Shown piece by piece: positions 1-10,956 of a DNA stretch of 64,000 bases. Every line of letters begins with the position of its first letter. Positions within the stretch are counted from its first letter, which is position 1. A model generated the notes under the pieces. The model saw only the letters and a list, made by a program, of their open reading frames with translations, did not search any database and was not told where the DNA came from. Origin of the DNA: Ensifer adhaerens. Its GTDB lineage: Bacteria > Pseudomonadota > Alphaproteobacteria > Rhizobiales > Rhizobiaceae. The stretch lies in contig NZ_CP015880.1 of the NCBI RefSeq assembly GCF_000697965.2, positions 3,812,001-3,876,000 of the forward strand, read 5' to 3'. Position numbers and translations under genes: made by a program.

Positions 1-326
1 GCCTGTTCCAGTTCACGCCGCTCAAGGATCGCTGTCTCAGCCAATGCCAGGCGCCGCTGCTTTTCATCCAGTCCCACGGCGGCTTTCGTCGGGAAGCGGG
101 CGGTGCCTTCGGCCTCGGTGTGCGGCACGGGCTCTATTGCGTCGGCTGCTGCTGGGCGCTGATGGCGCTGCTGTTCGTCGGCGGGGTGATGAACGTGCTG
201 TGGATCGCCGCGATCGCCATCTTCGTTCTGGCGGAGAAGGTCGTGCCCGGCGGCAGGATCCTGTCTCGCATCGCTGGGGTAGCGCTCGTTTTGGCCGGGC
301 TGTGGCAGCTCATGGCCCTGCTCTGA
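1..326 (+). CDS. DUF2182 integral membrane protein, 3' fragment
   Basis: The window opens inside this gene; the frame begins at base 3 and runs to the TGA at 324-326, giving about 107 C-terminal residues. The text has the DUF2182 pattern: a QFTPLKDRCLSQC segment, a GLGVRHGLYCVGCCWALM stretch with paired cysteines, and two hydrophobic helices ending in LWQLMALL. The family is annotated as predicted metal-binding inner-membrane proteins and I know of no firm function. The start is outside the window. It converges on dnaJ with a GC-rich hairpin between them. Confidence 0.8.
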   Translation, partial: LFQFTPLKDRCLSQCQAPLLFIQSHGGFRREAGGAFGLGVRHGLYCVGCCWALMALLFVGGVMNVLWIAAIAIFVLAEKVVPGGRILSRIAGVALVLAGLWQLMALL

Positions 327-335
327 AATAGAAGC

Positions 336-362
336 GCCGCGCAACCGTTTCCGGCGCGCGGC
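336..362. terminator. GC-rich hairpin between DUF2182 gene and dnaJ
   Basis: A 7-bp stem (GCCGCGC/GCGCGGC) with a 13-nt loop lies between two convergent genes. There is no clear T-run on either side, so it may be a weak or Rho-assisted terminator. Confidence 0.35.
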
Positions 363-389
363 ACTGCAGAAGTCGTCGGGCTTGAAGCC

Positions 390-1520
390 TTAGTCGCTCA
401 GCGTATCGAAGAAATCCTTCATCCGGGCAAAGAAGCCGGTCGATTCCGGATTGTTGTCCTTGGAGGAGATCTCCTCGAATTCCTGCAGCAGTTCGCGCTG
501 GCGCTTGGTCAGCTTCTGCGGCGTTTCGATCTGGATCTGGATGTAGAGGTCGCCCGATTGCGCCGAGCGCAGCACCGGCATGCCCTTGCCCTTCAAGCGG
601 AACTGCTTGCCGGCCTGGGTGCCCTCGGGAACCGTGACGCGCGACTTGGTGCCGTCGAGTGTCGTCACGTCGAACTTGCCGCCAAGAGCAGCCGTCGTCA
701 TCGAGATCGGCACGCTGCAATAGAGATCGGCGCCGTCGCGCTGGTAGAACTCATGCGGCCTGACCGAAAGGAAGATGTAGAGGTCGCCCGACGGTCCGCC
801 GCGAAGCCCGGCTTCGCCCTCGCCCGAAAGGCGGATGCGCGTGCCGTCCTCGATGCCGGCCGGAATGTTGACCGAGAGGGTGCGCTCTTCGGTGACCCGG
901 CCCTGGCCGTGGCACTTGCCGCAGGGGTCGGTGATCGTCTGACCGCGCCCGCCGCAGGTGGGGCAGGTGCGTTCGATCGAGAAGAAGCCTTGAGCGGCGC
1001 GCACGCGGCCGGAGCCGTGGCAGGTGCCGCAGGTCTTGGGGCTGGTGCCCGGCTTGGCGCCGGAGCCGGTGCAGACGTCGCAGGTAATCGAGGTCGGAAC
1101 GCGGATCTGCGCCGTTTTGCCGCCGAAGGCTTCCTCGAGCGAGATCTCCATGTTGTAGCGAAGATCGGCGCCGCGCTCGCGGCCGCCCGATGAGCGCCGC
1201 TGGCGCCCGCCGCCCATCATCTCGCCGAAGATGTCTTCGAAGATGTCGGAGAAACCGCCGGCGCCACCGCCGCCGAATCCGTTGCCCATGCCGCCCTGCT
1301 CGAAAGCCGCATGACCGTAGCGGTCATAGGCCGCCCGCTTCTGCGGGTCCTTGAGCATCTCGTAGGCTTCGTTGATTTCCTTGAAGGTCTTCTCCGCTGC
1401 CGCGTCGCCGGGGTTCTTGTCCGGATGATACTTCATCGCGAGCTTGCGGAAGGCGCTCTTCAGCTCCTTTTCGTCGGCGTTCTTGGCAACACCAAGCGTT
1501 TCGTAGAGATCACGTTTCAT
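390..1520 (-). CDS. dnaJ: Chaperone DnaJ (Hsp40)
   Basis: This is the 376-residue co-chaperone that delivers unfolded clients to DnaK and stimulates its ATPase in the cytoplasm. The N-terminal J domain (about residues 1-70) carries the HPD motif in [12 protein letters not shown] Gly/Phe-rich linker rich in GGG follows (about 75-115). The zinc domain then shows four CxxCxGxG-type repeats ([32 protein letters not shown]; about 147-215), followed by the C-terminal substrate-binding domains. Length is normal for type I DnaJ. It lies downstream of dnaK on the same strand, but a strong terminator separates them, so it probably has its own promoter within 1521-1720. Confidence 0.97.
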   Translation of the reverse strand: MKRDLYETLGVAKNADEKELKSAFRKLAMKYHPDKNPGDAAAEKTFKEINEAYEMLKDPQKRAAYDRYGHAAFEQGGMGNGFGGGGAGGFSDIFEDIFGEMMGGGRQRRSSGGRERGADLRYNMEISLEEAFGGKTAQIRVPTSITCDVCTGSGAKPGTSPKTCGTCHGSGRVRAAQGFFSIERTCPTCGGRGQTITDPCGKCHGQGRVTEERTLSVNIPAGIEDGTRIRLSGEGEAGLRGGPSGDLYIFLSVRPHEFYQRDGADLYCSVPISMTTAALGGKFDVTTLDGTKSRVTVPEGTQAGKQFRLKGKGMPVLRSAQSGDLYIQIQIETPQKLTKRQRELLQEFEEISSKDNNPESTGFFARMKDFFDTLSD

Positions 1521-1720
1521 TCGTAGAAGATTATCCTGTTGGCAAGCCAGCGCGATGGCTCGGCGGCTGCCCGTTTACCTTGCCACCGATTTAGTAAACC
1601 TTGAAGCGCGATACCATAGCCCGAACGGCGGTAGATACGGTTTTTTGTCGGAAAAGGTACGTTTGCGGCAAGTCACAGTGCCGATCGCCGATATTGCAGG
1701 CCCTGACGGGCGAGACCGGC

Positions 1721-1751
1721 AACAAAAAAGCCCGGGCGAACCCGGGCTTTT
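1721..1751 (-). terminator. Intrinsic terminator of dnaK
   Basis: On the minus strand an 11-bp stem (AAAAGCCCGGG pairing with CCCGGGCTTTT) closes on a TTCG tetraloop and runs into TTTTTTGTT. It begins about 20 bases after the dnaK stop. It uncouples dnaJ from dnaK. Confidence 0.85.
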
Positions 1752-1771
1752 CCGTCTGTTTGAAGGGCGAC

Positions 1772-3694
<1,923 letters not shown>

Positions 3695-3806
3695 GTCGTT
3701 CTCTCCTTGCAGCGGACTGTCGGAACCCGGTCAGGCATTCGTGAGACAGCCCCTAACGGGATGGTCTTTGGATTTCTTCGCAGCTTAGACTGCGCCGATG
3801 CGGCGT

Positions 3807-3835
3807 ATATAAGGACCGGCGTTTCGGACTGCAAG
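3807..3835 (-). promoter_or_regulatory. Candidate dnaK promoter
   Basis: On the minus strand CTTGCA (3835-3830) and TTATAT (3812-3807) are separated by exactly 17 bases, about 110 bases upstream of the dnaK start. The CTTG-type −35 fits both housekeeping and heat-shock (RpoH) alphaproteobacterial promoters; sequence alone does not distinguish them. Confidence 0.5.
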
Positions 3836-3955
3836 GCATTCTGCGGGGCGTTTGGGGGCAAAAGCAAGCCCGGGATTTGTCTAGCCCGAAATGGGCCATC
3901 GGCCGCAGCCTGCCTACAGGCCGGATCCCCTGTCAAATCGAGGTTCACGGGCGGC

Positions 3956-6226
3956 TCAGCCGCCGGTCAGAATATCGAAAAGCGTGGTGCGGCGCGTGGC
4001 CCCGGTCGTCTGGCCGACATCGGCCGGCGGTACCATGCCGCCGTTGCCCTGGTCCGCCGTCTGGCCGCCCCACGGGGCGCCGCCCTGGTCGACCGGACGC
4101 TGCCCGACCGCGACTCCGCCATCGACGCCGACGGGTGCTTCCGGGAAGGCTTCCGGGTCCCCGGACATCAGGTCGCCGGGGGGCGGCGCGGTGCCGTCGT
4201 CGAAGACCGGCTGCACGCCGGTCGTCCCGAACAGCGGCGAGGGCGAAAGCCCTTCGTGGGCCGCCATCATGAAATCGTGCCAGGCCTTGGCCGGCAGGCC
4301 GCCGCCGGTGACCTTCTTCATCGACTTGCCGTCGTCGTTGCCGAACCAGACGCCGGTCGTGAGATTCGAGGTGTAGCCGACGAACAGCGCGTCGCGGAAG
4401 GACTGCGTCGTGCCGGTCTTGCCGGCCGCTTCCCAGCCTTTCAGTTGCGCCTTCTTGCCGGTGCCCTTGGTCAGCACCCGCAGCAGCATCTGGTTCATCT
4501 CGCTGACGATCGCCGGATCGAGCACACGCGGCGGGTTGTCGTAGGTGTTTTCGTAGAGCACCGTTCCGTCCGCCTTGGAAATGCGGCGGATCACGTGCGG
4601 CGTCGCCTTGAAGCCGCCATTCATGAAGGGGGCATAGGCCGACGTCAGTTCGACGAGGCTCACTTCCGACGTCCCGAGCGCGATCGAGGCGTTTGCCTGC
4701 ATCTCGGAATCGATACCGAGGCGGTGCGCGACCTTGACGACGTTGGAAGGACCGACCTCCATGACCAGCTGGGCTGCGATCGTGTTCAGCGAGTTGGCGA
4801 GCGCATCGGCAAGCGTCACCTCGCCGCGATATTTCTGGTCGTAATTCTCCGGCGTCCAGTTGCCGATCCGAACCGGACCGTCATTGCGGATCGACATCGG
4901 CGTGCGGCCGATCTCCATGGCCGCGGCATAAACGAAGGGCTTGAAGGCCGAGCCCGGCTGGCGCTTGGCCTTGGAGGCGCGGTCGAACTGGCTCTCGGCA
5001 TAGTCCTTGCCGCCGACGAGCGCCCGGATGGCGCCGGTGCCGTCGACCGAGACGAGGGCGGCCTGCGAGGCGTCGAGCTTCTTGCCGTCGGCGTCCAGCG
5101 TCGCGGCAATCACTTCCTCGGCCTTCTTCTCGAGATTGAGGTCGATCGTCGTGTCGATGACCAGGTCTTCCTTGATCTCGCCGATCATGCCCGGAAGCTG
5201 GTCCATTACCATGTCGGCGACATAATGCTCGGCGCCCGACCAGTAGCTCTTGGCCTTGGTCGGCGTCTGCGACATCGCCGTCTTGATCTCGCTGTCGGTG
5301 ACGAAGCCTTCCTCGCGCATCGCGCCCAGCACGATCTGAGCGCGCTCTTCCGCCGCCTTCGGATCACGCGCCGGCGAGAGCCGCGAAGGGGCCTTGAGCA
5401 AGCCCGCGAGCAGGGCGGCCTCGCCGAGGTTCACGTCGCGTGCCGACTTGTTGAAGTAGCGCCGCGAGGCCGCTTCGACGCCATAGGCGTTGGAGCCGAA
5501 GAACACCCGGTTGAGATACATCGCCAGGATCTGGTCCTTGGAATATTTCTGCTCGAGCCAGAAGGCGAGCAAGACTTCCTGCACCTTGCGCTCCAGCGTG
5601 CGCTCCGGCGACAGGAACAGGTTCTTGGCGAGCTGCTGCGTCAGTGTCGAGCCGCCCTGGACCATGCGGCCCGTAGTGACGTTCGTCAGCATGGCGCGGG
5701 CCAGACCTAAGGGGTCGATGCCGAAATGGGAATAGAAGCGCCGGTCCTCGATGGCGATGACTGCCTGCGGGATATAGGGCGACATGTTTTCGAGCGAAAG
5801 CGCTTCGCCGCCCGTGGTGCCGCGGTTGGCGATGATGTCGCCGCTGACGGCAAGGATCTTCACGTTCGGCGGGCGATCGGGGATCGACCAGCTTTCGGCG
5901 CTCGGCATGCGCGCGCCGTAGTAGAGCACCAGGCCGCCGACGCCCATCGCGCCCCAGATGCCGAGCACGATGCACCAGTAGAACAGTGTGCGGACAAGGC
6001 CGACCAAGCCACCGCCACCGGAGCCGCGACGGCCGCCGCCGCGCTTGCCGGCTGGCTTCTTCTTGCCGTTGCTTCTGTTGGTCTGGCCGGAAGATTTGCC
6101 GCGTGGCGCCTTGCGGCTCGTGGTCACGCGGTCGCTGGCCTCAACGCGAAAATCGTCGCCGTCATCGTCCTCGTTTCCGCCGAACGAGGGCTCGATCCGC
6201 TGTCCTGACCTGCCGCTTGCTGCCAT
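3956..6226 (-). CDS. Class A penicillin-binding protein (PBP1A-type, bifunctional)
   Basis: This bifunctional peptidoglycan synthase has about 756 residues. A basic, low-complexity cytoplasmic N-terminus is followed by one membrane anchor (LVGLVRTLFYWCIVLGIW). The glycosyltransferase domain carries EDRRFYSHFGIDPLG and GGSTLTQQLAKNL. The transpeptidase domain shows the SxxK serine in PGSAFKPF, the SLN motif and KTGTTQ. A Gly/Pro-rich tail ends the protein. I start it at the ATG at 6226 (MAASGRSGQRIEPSF); the reading frame is open to 6328, but the extra 34 residues do not look like this family. It acts at the outer face of the inner membrane in cell-wall polymerisation. Confidence 0.93.
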   Translation of the reverse strand: MAASGRSGQRIEPSFGGNEDDDGDDFRVEASDRVTTSRKAPRGKSSGQTNRSNGKKKPAGKRGGGRRGSGGGGLVGLVRTLFYWCIVLGIWGAMGVGGLVLYYGARMPSAESWSIPDRPPNVKILAVSGDIIANRGTTGGEALSLENMSPYIPQAVIAIEDRRFYSHFGIDPLGLARAMLTNVTTGRMVQGGSTLTQQLAKNLFLSPERTLERKVQEVLLAFWLEQKYSKDQILAMYLNRVFFGSNAYGVEAASRRYFNKSARDVNLGEAALLAGLLKAPSRLSPARDPKAAEERAQIVLGAMREEGFVTDSEIKTAMSQTPTKAKSYWSGAEHYVADMVMDQLPGMIGEIKEDLVIDTTIDLNLEKKAEEVIAATLDADGKKLDASQAALVSVDGTGAIRALVGGKDYAESQFDRASKAKRQPGSAFKPFVYAAAMEIGRTPMSIRNDGPVRIGNWTPENYDQKYRGEVTLADALANSLNTIAAQLVMEVGPSNVVKVAHRLGIDSEMQANASIALGTSEVSLVELTSAYAPFMNGGFKATPHVIRRISKADGTVLYENTYDNPPRVLDPAIVSEMNQMLLRVLTKGTGKKAQLKGWEAAGKTGTTQSFRDALFVGYTSNLTTGVWFGNDDGKSMKKVTGGGLPAKAWHDFMMAAHEGLSPSPLFGTTGVQPVFDDGTAPPPGDLMSGDPEAFPEAPVGVDGGVAVGQRPVDQGGAPWGGQTADQGNGGMVPPADVGQTTGATRRTTLFDILTGG

Positions 6227-6462
6227 GCCGTTTGATCTATCCCTCACCGCCCAGCGGTGGCCCTTGGCGCTATCTTTGCGGCCAATCGATTTCGACGGCG
6301 GTAACGACGTCCCACGCCCATCCGCCACGGCGACCGGGTGAACTTTAAATGCGGCAATTTAAGGGGTGGTTAAGAAAGTCGTTGTGAAAAAGCCTGATGG
6401 TTCAAAACCTTGACGGTGAGGCGCGCATGCGCCTCCAGGTCCGAGCCCGTGCTCGCCGGTTC

Positions 6463-6813
6463 TCACTGGATGGCGTTTCGAAGCGGAGTCTGTTCGACCG
6501 ATGCCGTGGGGCTCACCGGATAGGGATCGGTGAAATCGTAGAGCCATTGGCTGAAAGGCATCCGCAGCAGCACCCGCTTGCCCAGATGGTTCATGGCCAC
6601 CTCCTCGCAGTCGGCGGCCGGGTAGGCCCGACGGCCGCACATGCCGAGCGGGCTGTCGATCAGACGGAAACCATGTCCCTGATAAACGAGGGCCGTCATC
6701 GCTTTGAGCTTGAGGGAGCCGGGCGGCAGCACCACGAGACGGAGGCTGGCAAGCCAGGTCGCAAGGATCAGGACAACGATGAGGGCGGTCGGAATCTGGA
6801 GCAGCAATTTCAT
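6463..6813 (-). CDS. Small membrane-anchored hypothetical protein
   Basis: This is a 116-residue protein with one strong N-terminal hydrophobic segment (LIVVLILATWLASLRLVVL), giving a signal anchor, and a soluble remainder with two cysteines (MCGRRAYPAADCEE). I do not recognise a domain. It stands alone on the minus strand, with 236 bases separating it from the downstream penicillin-binding protein gene. It is supported by an uninterrupted frame, a sensible anchor and no better ORF on either strand. Confidence 0.55.
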   Translation of the reverse strand: MKLLLQIPTALIVVLILATWLASLRLVVLPPGSLKLKAMTALVYQGHGFRLIDSPLGMCGRRAYPAADCEEVAMNHLGKRVLLRMPFSQWLYDFTDPYPVSPTASVEQTPLRNAIQ

Positions 6814-7032
6814 TTGAGCGCCTGCAATTACTGAGTGAAAATTTATTCTTGGCTTACACGTAGATGTATGTCGAAAAAGCTGAACAAAAGGAACCTGCCA
6901 TCAGTAGTTGTGGTTTCTATGAGGTTATCGGTCGCGGTGGTCCTCCGGATGCACCATCCGCGATCCGACGTCAGGGACGATGCTTTTGGCCCTGCCTTTC
7001 CTTCACGATTTTGTGCAGTGCAAAATTATGTC

Positions 7033-7061
7033 TTGAAATTGTTGCGGCGCATAATTATTGT
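7033..7061 (+). promoter_or_regulatory. Candidate promoter of the αr14-type sRNA
   Basis: TTGAAA (7033-7038) and TATTGT (7056-7061) are 17 bases apart and would start transcription near 7068, just before the first sRNA hairpin. The surrounding stretch is AT-rich compared with the window. Confidence 0.45.
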
Positions 7062-7067
7062 ACGACT

Positions 7068-7187
7068 TATCGAAGCGCCGCACCTCCTCCCGCGGCGCCC
7101 GATGCGGATCGGCGGCACTCCTCCTCGCAGCTGCCGATCAAGTTCGAGAGCCCCGTGTACCTCCTCCCACACGGGGCTCTTTTCATT
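7068..7187 (+). ncRNA. αr14-family trans-acting sRNA (NfeR1/Smr14-like)
   Basis: Three consecutive hairpins each expose a CU-rich anti-Shine-Dalgarno loop. Hairpin 1 (7075-7098) has a perfect 7-bp stem with loop ACCTCCTCCC. Hairpin 2 (7107-7139) has a GATCGGC/GCCGATC stem and exposes CTCCTCCT. Hairpin 3 (7147-7180) has a perfect 12-bp stem, the same ACCTCCTCCC loop, and a TTTTCATTTT tail, making it an intrinsic terminator. This matches the rhizobial αr14 family, in which NfeR1 of S. meliloti carries repeated CCUCCUCCC motifs and represses many mRNAs by pairing with their ribosome-binding sites. Predicted length is about 120 nt. The family call comes from structure and motif memory, not a database search. 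Confidence 0.85.
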
Positions 7188-7383
7188 TTGCGCTTATGCC
7201 TGCGGCTTTCTGCTCATCGGCGTGACGCCGCCCACCGCCTCCCAAATTTACTGAGGTCAAACGGATCGCCGCTGCCGCGCCGAACGGTGGCTGGCCTATG
7301 TCGTTATCGATCCACTCGCGAATCCTGCTATGGCTTCGCCTCATTGTTGTGTTCGGCTGCCCGCACGACAAAGGAGGACTGCC

Positions 7384-7872
7384 ATGAAGCTTCGATCCAC
7401 CGTCTTTGCCCTCGGCGCATTTGCAGCCTTGAATGGCGAAGCTCTGGCGCAGGACAGCGTCGCCTATGTCGATGACCGGTCCGATGGGGCCGCGCTCGTC
7501 CGCTCGCTCTACAACGCCGTCAACCGCAAGGAATATGCCCGCGCCTATGGTTATTTCGGCGAATCGAAACCCGTCGGCGGCTTCAAGGCCTTCACCCGCG
7601 GCTATGAGCGCACGGTGTCTGTCGAGATCAAGGTCGGCAAGGTGAAGACGGAGGCCGGGGCGGGCAGCATCTATTCCGCCGTTCCCGTCGCGGTGAAATC
7701 GATCGAGAAGCGGGGGCGGGTGCGGTTCTTCGCCGGCTGCTATGTCGCCCGCATCATCAATCCGTCGCTGCAGGTGCCGCCGTTTACACCCTACCAGATC
7801 GAAGCGGCGCGCCTGCACGAGGTGAAGGGGCCGCTCGAACAGGCGCTGCCCACTGTTTGCAACGCGCCCTGA
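7384..7872 (+). CDS. Secreted hypothetical protein
   Basis: This 162-residue protein starts at the ATG at 7384, preceded by a near-perfect RBS (AAAGGAGG at 7371-7378). Residues 1-23 form a Sec signal peptide ending in ALAQ, so the mature protein is probably periplasmic. The mature part (SLYNAVNRKEYARAYGYF) resembles small NTF2-like or SnoaL-like secreted domains that track alpha helices and a sheet, but I cannot assign a family firmly. It contains two cysteines (FFAGCY and TVCNAP) that could form a disulfide. Confidence 0.75.
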   Translation: MKLRSTVFALGAFAALNGEALAQDSVAYVDDRSDGAALVRSLYNAVNRKEYARAYGYFGESKPVGGFKAFTRGYERTVSVEIKVGKVKTEAGAGSIYSAVPVAVKSIEKRGRVRFFAGCYVARIINPSLQVPPFTPYQIEAARLHEVKGPLEQALPTVCNAP

Positions 7873-7899
7873 TATCCGTGATGGACGCGGTCTCTTCGC

Positions 7900-8859
7900 C
7901 TAGGGGAGGTCGCTTCCCTTCGGCGGTTGGCGCTCCGCCACGAAACGCGCCCGCTCGAACACCAGGATCACGATCAGCGCAAGCACGAACGGGATGACGA
8001 GGTAAAGCAGCCGGAAGATCGCAAGCGCCGCAAGCACGGCAGCCGGGTCCATTTCCGGCAAGGCGGCGATGAAAATCAGCTCGAGTACGCCAAGCCCGCC
8101 GGGCGCATGCGACAGAAGGGCTGCCGAAAAGGACGCAAGGAAGATCCCGAGAATGACGATATAGCCCGGATTTCCCGCTTCCGGCAGGGCGAAATAGATG
8201 ATCCCGGCGGCGCCGATCAGCTCCACCGGAGCGATCACCAGCTGCCGGAAAACGATCTTCGGCTTCGGGTAGTGCAGCTGGAACCAGCGCGTGCGGAACG
8301 ACGGCAGCCCGACGAGACTGCCGATGACATAGAGCCCGATGACGATGAGGATGAGCACGCCGGTCGTGAGCGACATTTCGACCGGCAGGAACTCGGCAAA
8401 ACGCTCGATGATGTCGGGCCGTACCAGAAGCACGACGGCCGATAGAACCAAGGTCCCGAGCGTGAAGGTGAAGGAGCAGAAGGCGACGAGAACGCCGACT
8501 TCGCCCGGGGAAAGCCCCTTGGAGCGGTAGGCGCGGTAGCGCACGACCGCGCCGGAGAACACCGAGGCGCCGAGATTGTGCGACAGCGCGTAGGTCGTGA
8601 ACGAGCAGAGCGTGATGAACCAGAGCGAAATGCGGTGGCCGAGGTGGTCGAGCGCAAGTCGGTCGTAGGCCGCCAGAGCTGCATAGGCGAGGAGCGTCGA
8701 GCCGATCGCCAGAAGCCAACTCCTCAGCGAAATAGCATTGAAGCTTGCGAGAAACTCGTCGAACGACAGGCCGCGCAACTCATGATAGAGCGCGTTCACC
8801 GAAAACAGGATCGCCAGAAGGCCGACAACGGGCCAGAAATAGGTCTGCAGCCGCTTCAT
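7900..8859 (-). CDS. Lysylphosphatidylglycerol synthase TM-region / UPF0104 family protein
   Basis: This is a 319-residue polytopic inner-membrane protein with about eight hydrophobic segments and short cytoplasmic loops. It contains the family-typical SHNLGASVFSGAVVRYRAYR and SHAPGGLGVLELIFI. These match the flippase-like domain of MprF/AglD proteins (also called YbhN). It lacks the cytosolic LPG synthase catalytic domain, so it is likely a lipid or lipid-linked substrate translocator and not a complete MprF. The gene is monocistronic, convergent with the secreted protein at 7384 and separated from it by only 27 bases. Confidence 0.8.
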   Translation of the reverse strand: MKRLQTYFWPVVGLLAILFSVNALYHELRGLSFDEFLASFNAISLRSWLLAIGSTLLAYAALAAYDRLALDHLGHRISLWFITLCSFTTYALSHNLGASVFSGAVVRYRAYRSKGLSPGEVGVLVAFCSFTFTLGTLVLSAVVLLVRPDIIERFAEFLPVEMSLTTGVLILIVIGLYVIGSLVGLPSFRTRWFQLHYPKPKIVFRQLVIAPVELIGAAGIIYFALPEAGNPGYIVILGIFLASFSAALLSHAPGGLGVLELIFIAALPEMDPAAVLAALAIFRLLYLVIPFVLALIVILVFERARFVAERQPPKGSDLP

Positions 8860-9034
8860 GCCGGTGCCGCGATGGATGCGAGGGCGTGGCGGGGTTGTTT
8901 CAAGGACACTTCCGTTGCAGCGGCCGGAGGGTTTCTCCGAGCGGAGACGTTCAGTTTTCTGAGCCGCTTTGTCATAACGTCACGCCCGCAGCGCGACGCT
9001 TCGGTCCTTACCCTTGCCAACGATCCGATTTCCC

Positions 9035-9054
9035 TTTGTGATTTGTTTCACAAA
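9035..9054. promoter_or_regulatory. Inverted repeat in the 8860-9240 gene-free stretch
   Basis: TTTGTG and CACAAA are separated by 8 bases in an AT-rich patch about 175 bases upstream of the minus-strand membrane gene. It could be an operator. The rest of 8860-9242 shows no convincing gene on either strand. Confidence 0.3.
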
Positions 9055-9242
9055 AAGGAAGCACCTGAGACCCCGGAGGTCAAGGATTGACGGCCCGCCG
9101 ACAACGGAGAAACCGCCGGGAAACAGTGAAGGGGAAACGGTAAAGCGTGGACATCCCATCGATCAGGCAGCGATGCATGCGCGTCGATGGAGCGCTTGCG
9201 CGCGAGGGCTGCATCATCTCCAGCCACGCAACCAAAACGAAG

Positions 9243-9272
9243 AAGCCGTGGCGGAGAGCTCCGCCACGGCTT
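9243..9272 (-). terminator. Hairpin terminator after the M20 peptidase gene
   Basis: A perfect 13-bp stem (AAGCCGTGGCGGA with its complement) closes on a 4-nt loop about 60 bases past the peptidase stop. On the minus strand it is followed by a T-rich CTTCGTTTTGG. Confidence 0.75.
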
Positions 9273-9334
9273 CCGGGGTCAAGTGGCTCGGGCGGGATGC
9301 GCGCAGAAAATCGCGCCCCGTCCCGCACCGATCA

Positions 9335-10726
9335 TCAGGCGGCGAGCGCGTCGAGGATACGGATCCAGGAGCGGATGCCCTTGTGATAGGACTGCAGCTC
9401 GTACTTCTCGTTCGGCGAATGGATGCGGTCGTCGGAAAGACCGAAGCCGACGAGCAGCGATTCCATGCCGAGCATCTTCTGGAAGTCGCCGACGATCGGG
9501 ATCGAGCCGCCCATGCCGATGATGACGGCCGGCTTCGGCCACTCGTCGGACAGGGCCACCTTCGCCGTGTTGAGCAGCGGCGATTCGTATGGAAGATGGA
9601 TCGCTGGCGAACCGCCATGGGCATGGAACTCGACCGAGCAGTCGGCCGGAACCTTGGAGCGCACATAGGCGCGGAAGGCTTCGCGGATCTTTTCCGGGTT
9701 CTGGTTGCCGACCAGGCGGAAGGAGACCTTGGCTGAGGCCTCGGCCGCAATCACCGTCTTGAAGCCTTCGCCGGTATAGCCGCCGGTGATGCCGTTGACT
9801 TCCGCGGTCGGCCGCGCCCAGGTCAGTTCCAGCACCGAGCGGTTCTTTTCACCCGACGGGATCGAAAGGCCGATTTCGCCGAGGAACTTCTCTGCCGTCT
9901 GGCCGAGCGTTTCCCAGGCCGCCTTGATCTGGGCCGGGGTCTCTTCGACGCCGTCGTAGAAGCCTGGCAGCGTCACGCGGCTGTTTTCGTCATGAAGGCC
10001 GGCGAGAATGGTGGTGAGGATGCGGATCGGGTTGGCGGCAGCACCACCGAAATAACCGGAATGCAGGTCGCGGTCGGCAGCCCGGACGATGACTTCTTCG
10101 CCGACGAGGCCGCGCAGGCCAGCGGAGATCGCCGGCGTATCGCGGTCCCACATGCTGGTGTCGCAGACCAGCGCATAGTCGGCCTTGAGTTCGGCGGCAT
10201 TGGCTTCGAGGAAGGGCTTCAGCGACGGCGAGCCGGATTCCTCTTCGCCTTCGAACAGGATCGTGACGCGGCAGGGCAGGGCGCCATGCACGTCCTTGTA
10301 GGCGCGCACCGCCTCGACGAAGGTCAGGAGCTGGCCCTTGTCGTCAGCCGTGCCACGGCCGGTGATCACCTTGCGGCCGGGTTCGATTTCCTTGATGCCG
10401 GGCTCGAACGGATCCGTGTCCCAGAGGTTCAGCGGATCGACCGGCTGAACGTCATAGTGGCCATAGAACAGCACATGCGGCGCATCGGGCTTGGCACCGT
10501 CATGGTGGGCGACGACCATCGGATGGCCGGGGGTGTCGCGCACCGATGCGGTGAAGCCGAGGCTGTTGAGTTCGGCCACCAGCCATTCGGCCGCCTTGCG
10601 GCATTCCGCCTTGAAGGCCGGGTCGGTCGAGATCGACTTGATCCGAACGAGGTCGAACAGCCGGTCGAGGCTCCTTGGCAGGTTGGCGTCTGCGCGTTCG
10701 AGAACGGGGGTGATGTCAGCCATCAT
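9335..10726 (-). CDS. M20 family metallopeptidase (dipeptidase)
   Basis: This 463-residue cytoplasmic zinc peptidase has the M20 signature: the metal-binding HYD in LFYGHYDVQPVDP, the general-base segment FEGEEESGSPSL, and GRGTADDKGQLL. The inserted dimerisation domain follows (LHSGYFGGAAANP onward). It resembles the M20 dipeptidase group that includes carnosinase-like and succinyl-diaminopimelate desuccinylase-like proteins, and the substrate is probably a small dipeptide. Two adjacent ATGs (10726 and 10723) are possible; AAGGA lies 5 or 8 bases upstream respectively. No operon partners. Confidence 0.88.
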   Translation of the reverse strand: MMADITPVLERADANLPRSLDRLFDLVRIKSISTDPAFKAECRKAAEWLVAELNSLGFTASVRDTPGHPMVVAHHDGAKPDAPHVLFYGHYDVQPVDPLNLWDTDPFEPGIKEIEPGRKVITGRGTADDKGQLLTFVEAVRAYKDVHGALPCRVTILFEGEEESGSPSLKPFLEANAAELKADYALVCDTSMWDRDTPAISAGLRGLVGEEVIVRAADRDLHSGYFGGAAANPIRILTTILAGLHDENSRVTLPGFYDGVEETPAQIKAAWETLGQTAEKFLGEIGLSIPSGEKNRSVLELTWARPTAEVNGITGGYTGEGFKTVIAAEASAKVSFRLVGNQNPEKIREAFRAYVRSKVPADCSVEFHAHGGSPAIHLPYESPLLNTAKVALSDEWPKPAVIIGMGGSIPIVGDFQKMLGMESLLVGFGLSDDRIHSPNEKYELQSYHKGIRSWIRILDALAA

Positions 10727-10956
10727 GCATATCCTTGCTTCAAGTTTCGCCGGAACCTACTGCATGTGCCGCCAAAGCGAAATCGATTTGAGCGATTTTG
10801 GGCAGAGGTCTCAGGTGACGGTGAACGGAGAGCCTGGCGCGTCGGCAAGGTGAGCGCCGGGGCGCCCGGATCGACGCGTCTGCCCCTGCTTTAGAACGGG
10901 CGAACGCCCGCTTTAAGCCAAATTTTTTGATGGAATGATCATAAGGGGGTGGTGCG

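Noticed and set aside
6864..7475. Plus-strand open frame of 203 codons across the αr14 sRNA
   Set aside because: It runs through three stable hairpins and an intrinsic terminator and then into the 7384 gene out of frame; no domain.
8578..9090. Plus-strand frame reaching into the 8860-9240 gap
   Set aside because: Mostly antisense to the membrane protein; no RBS, no domain.
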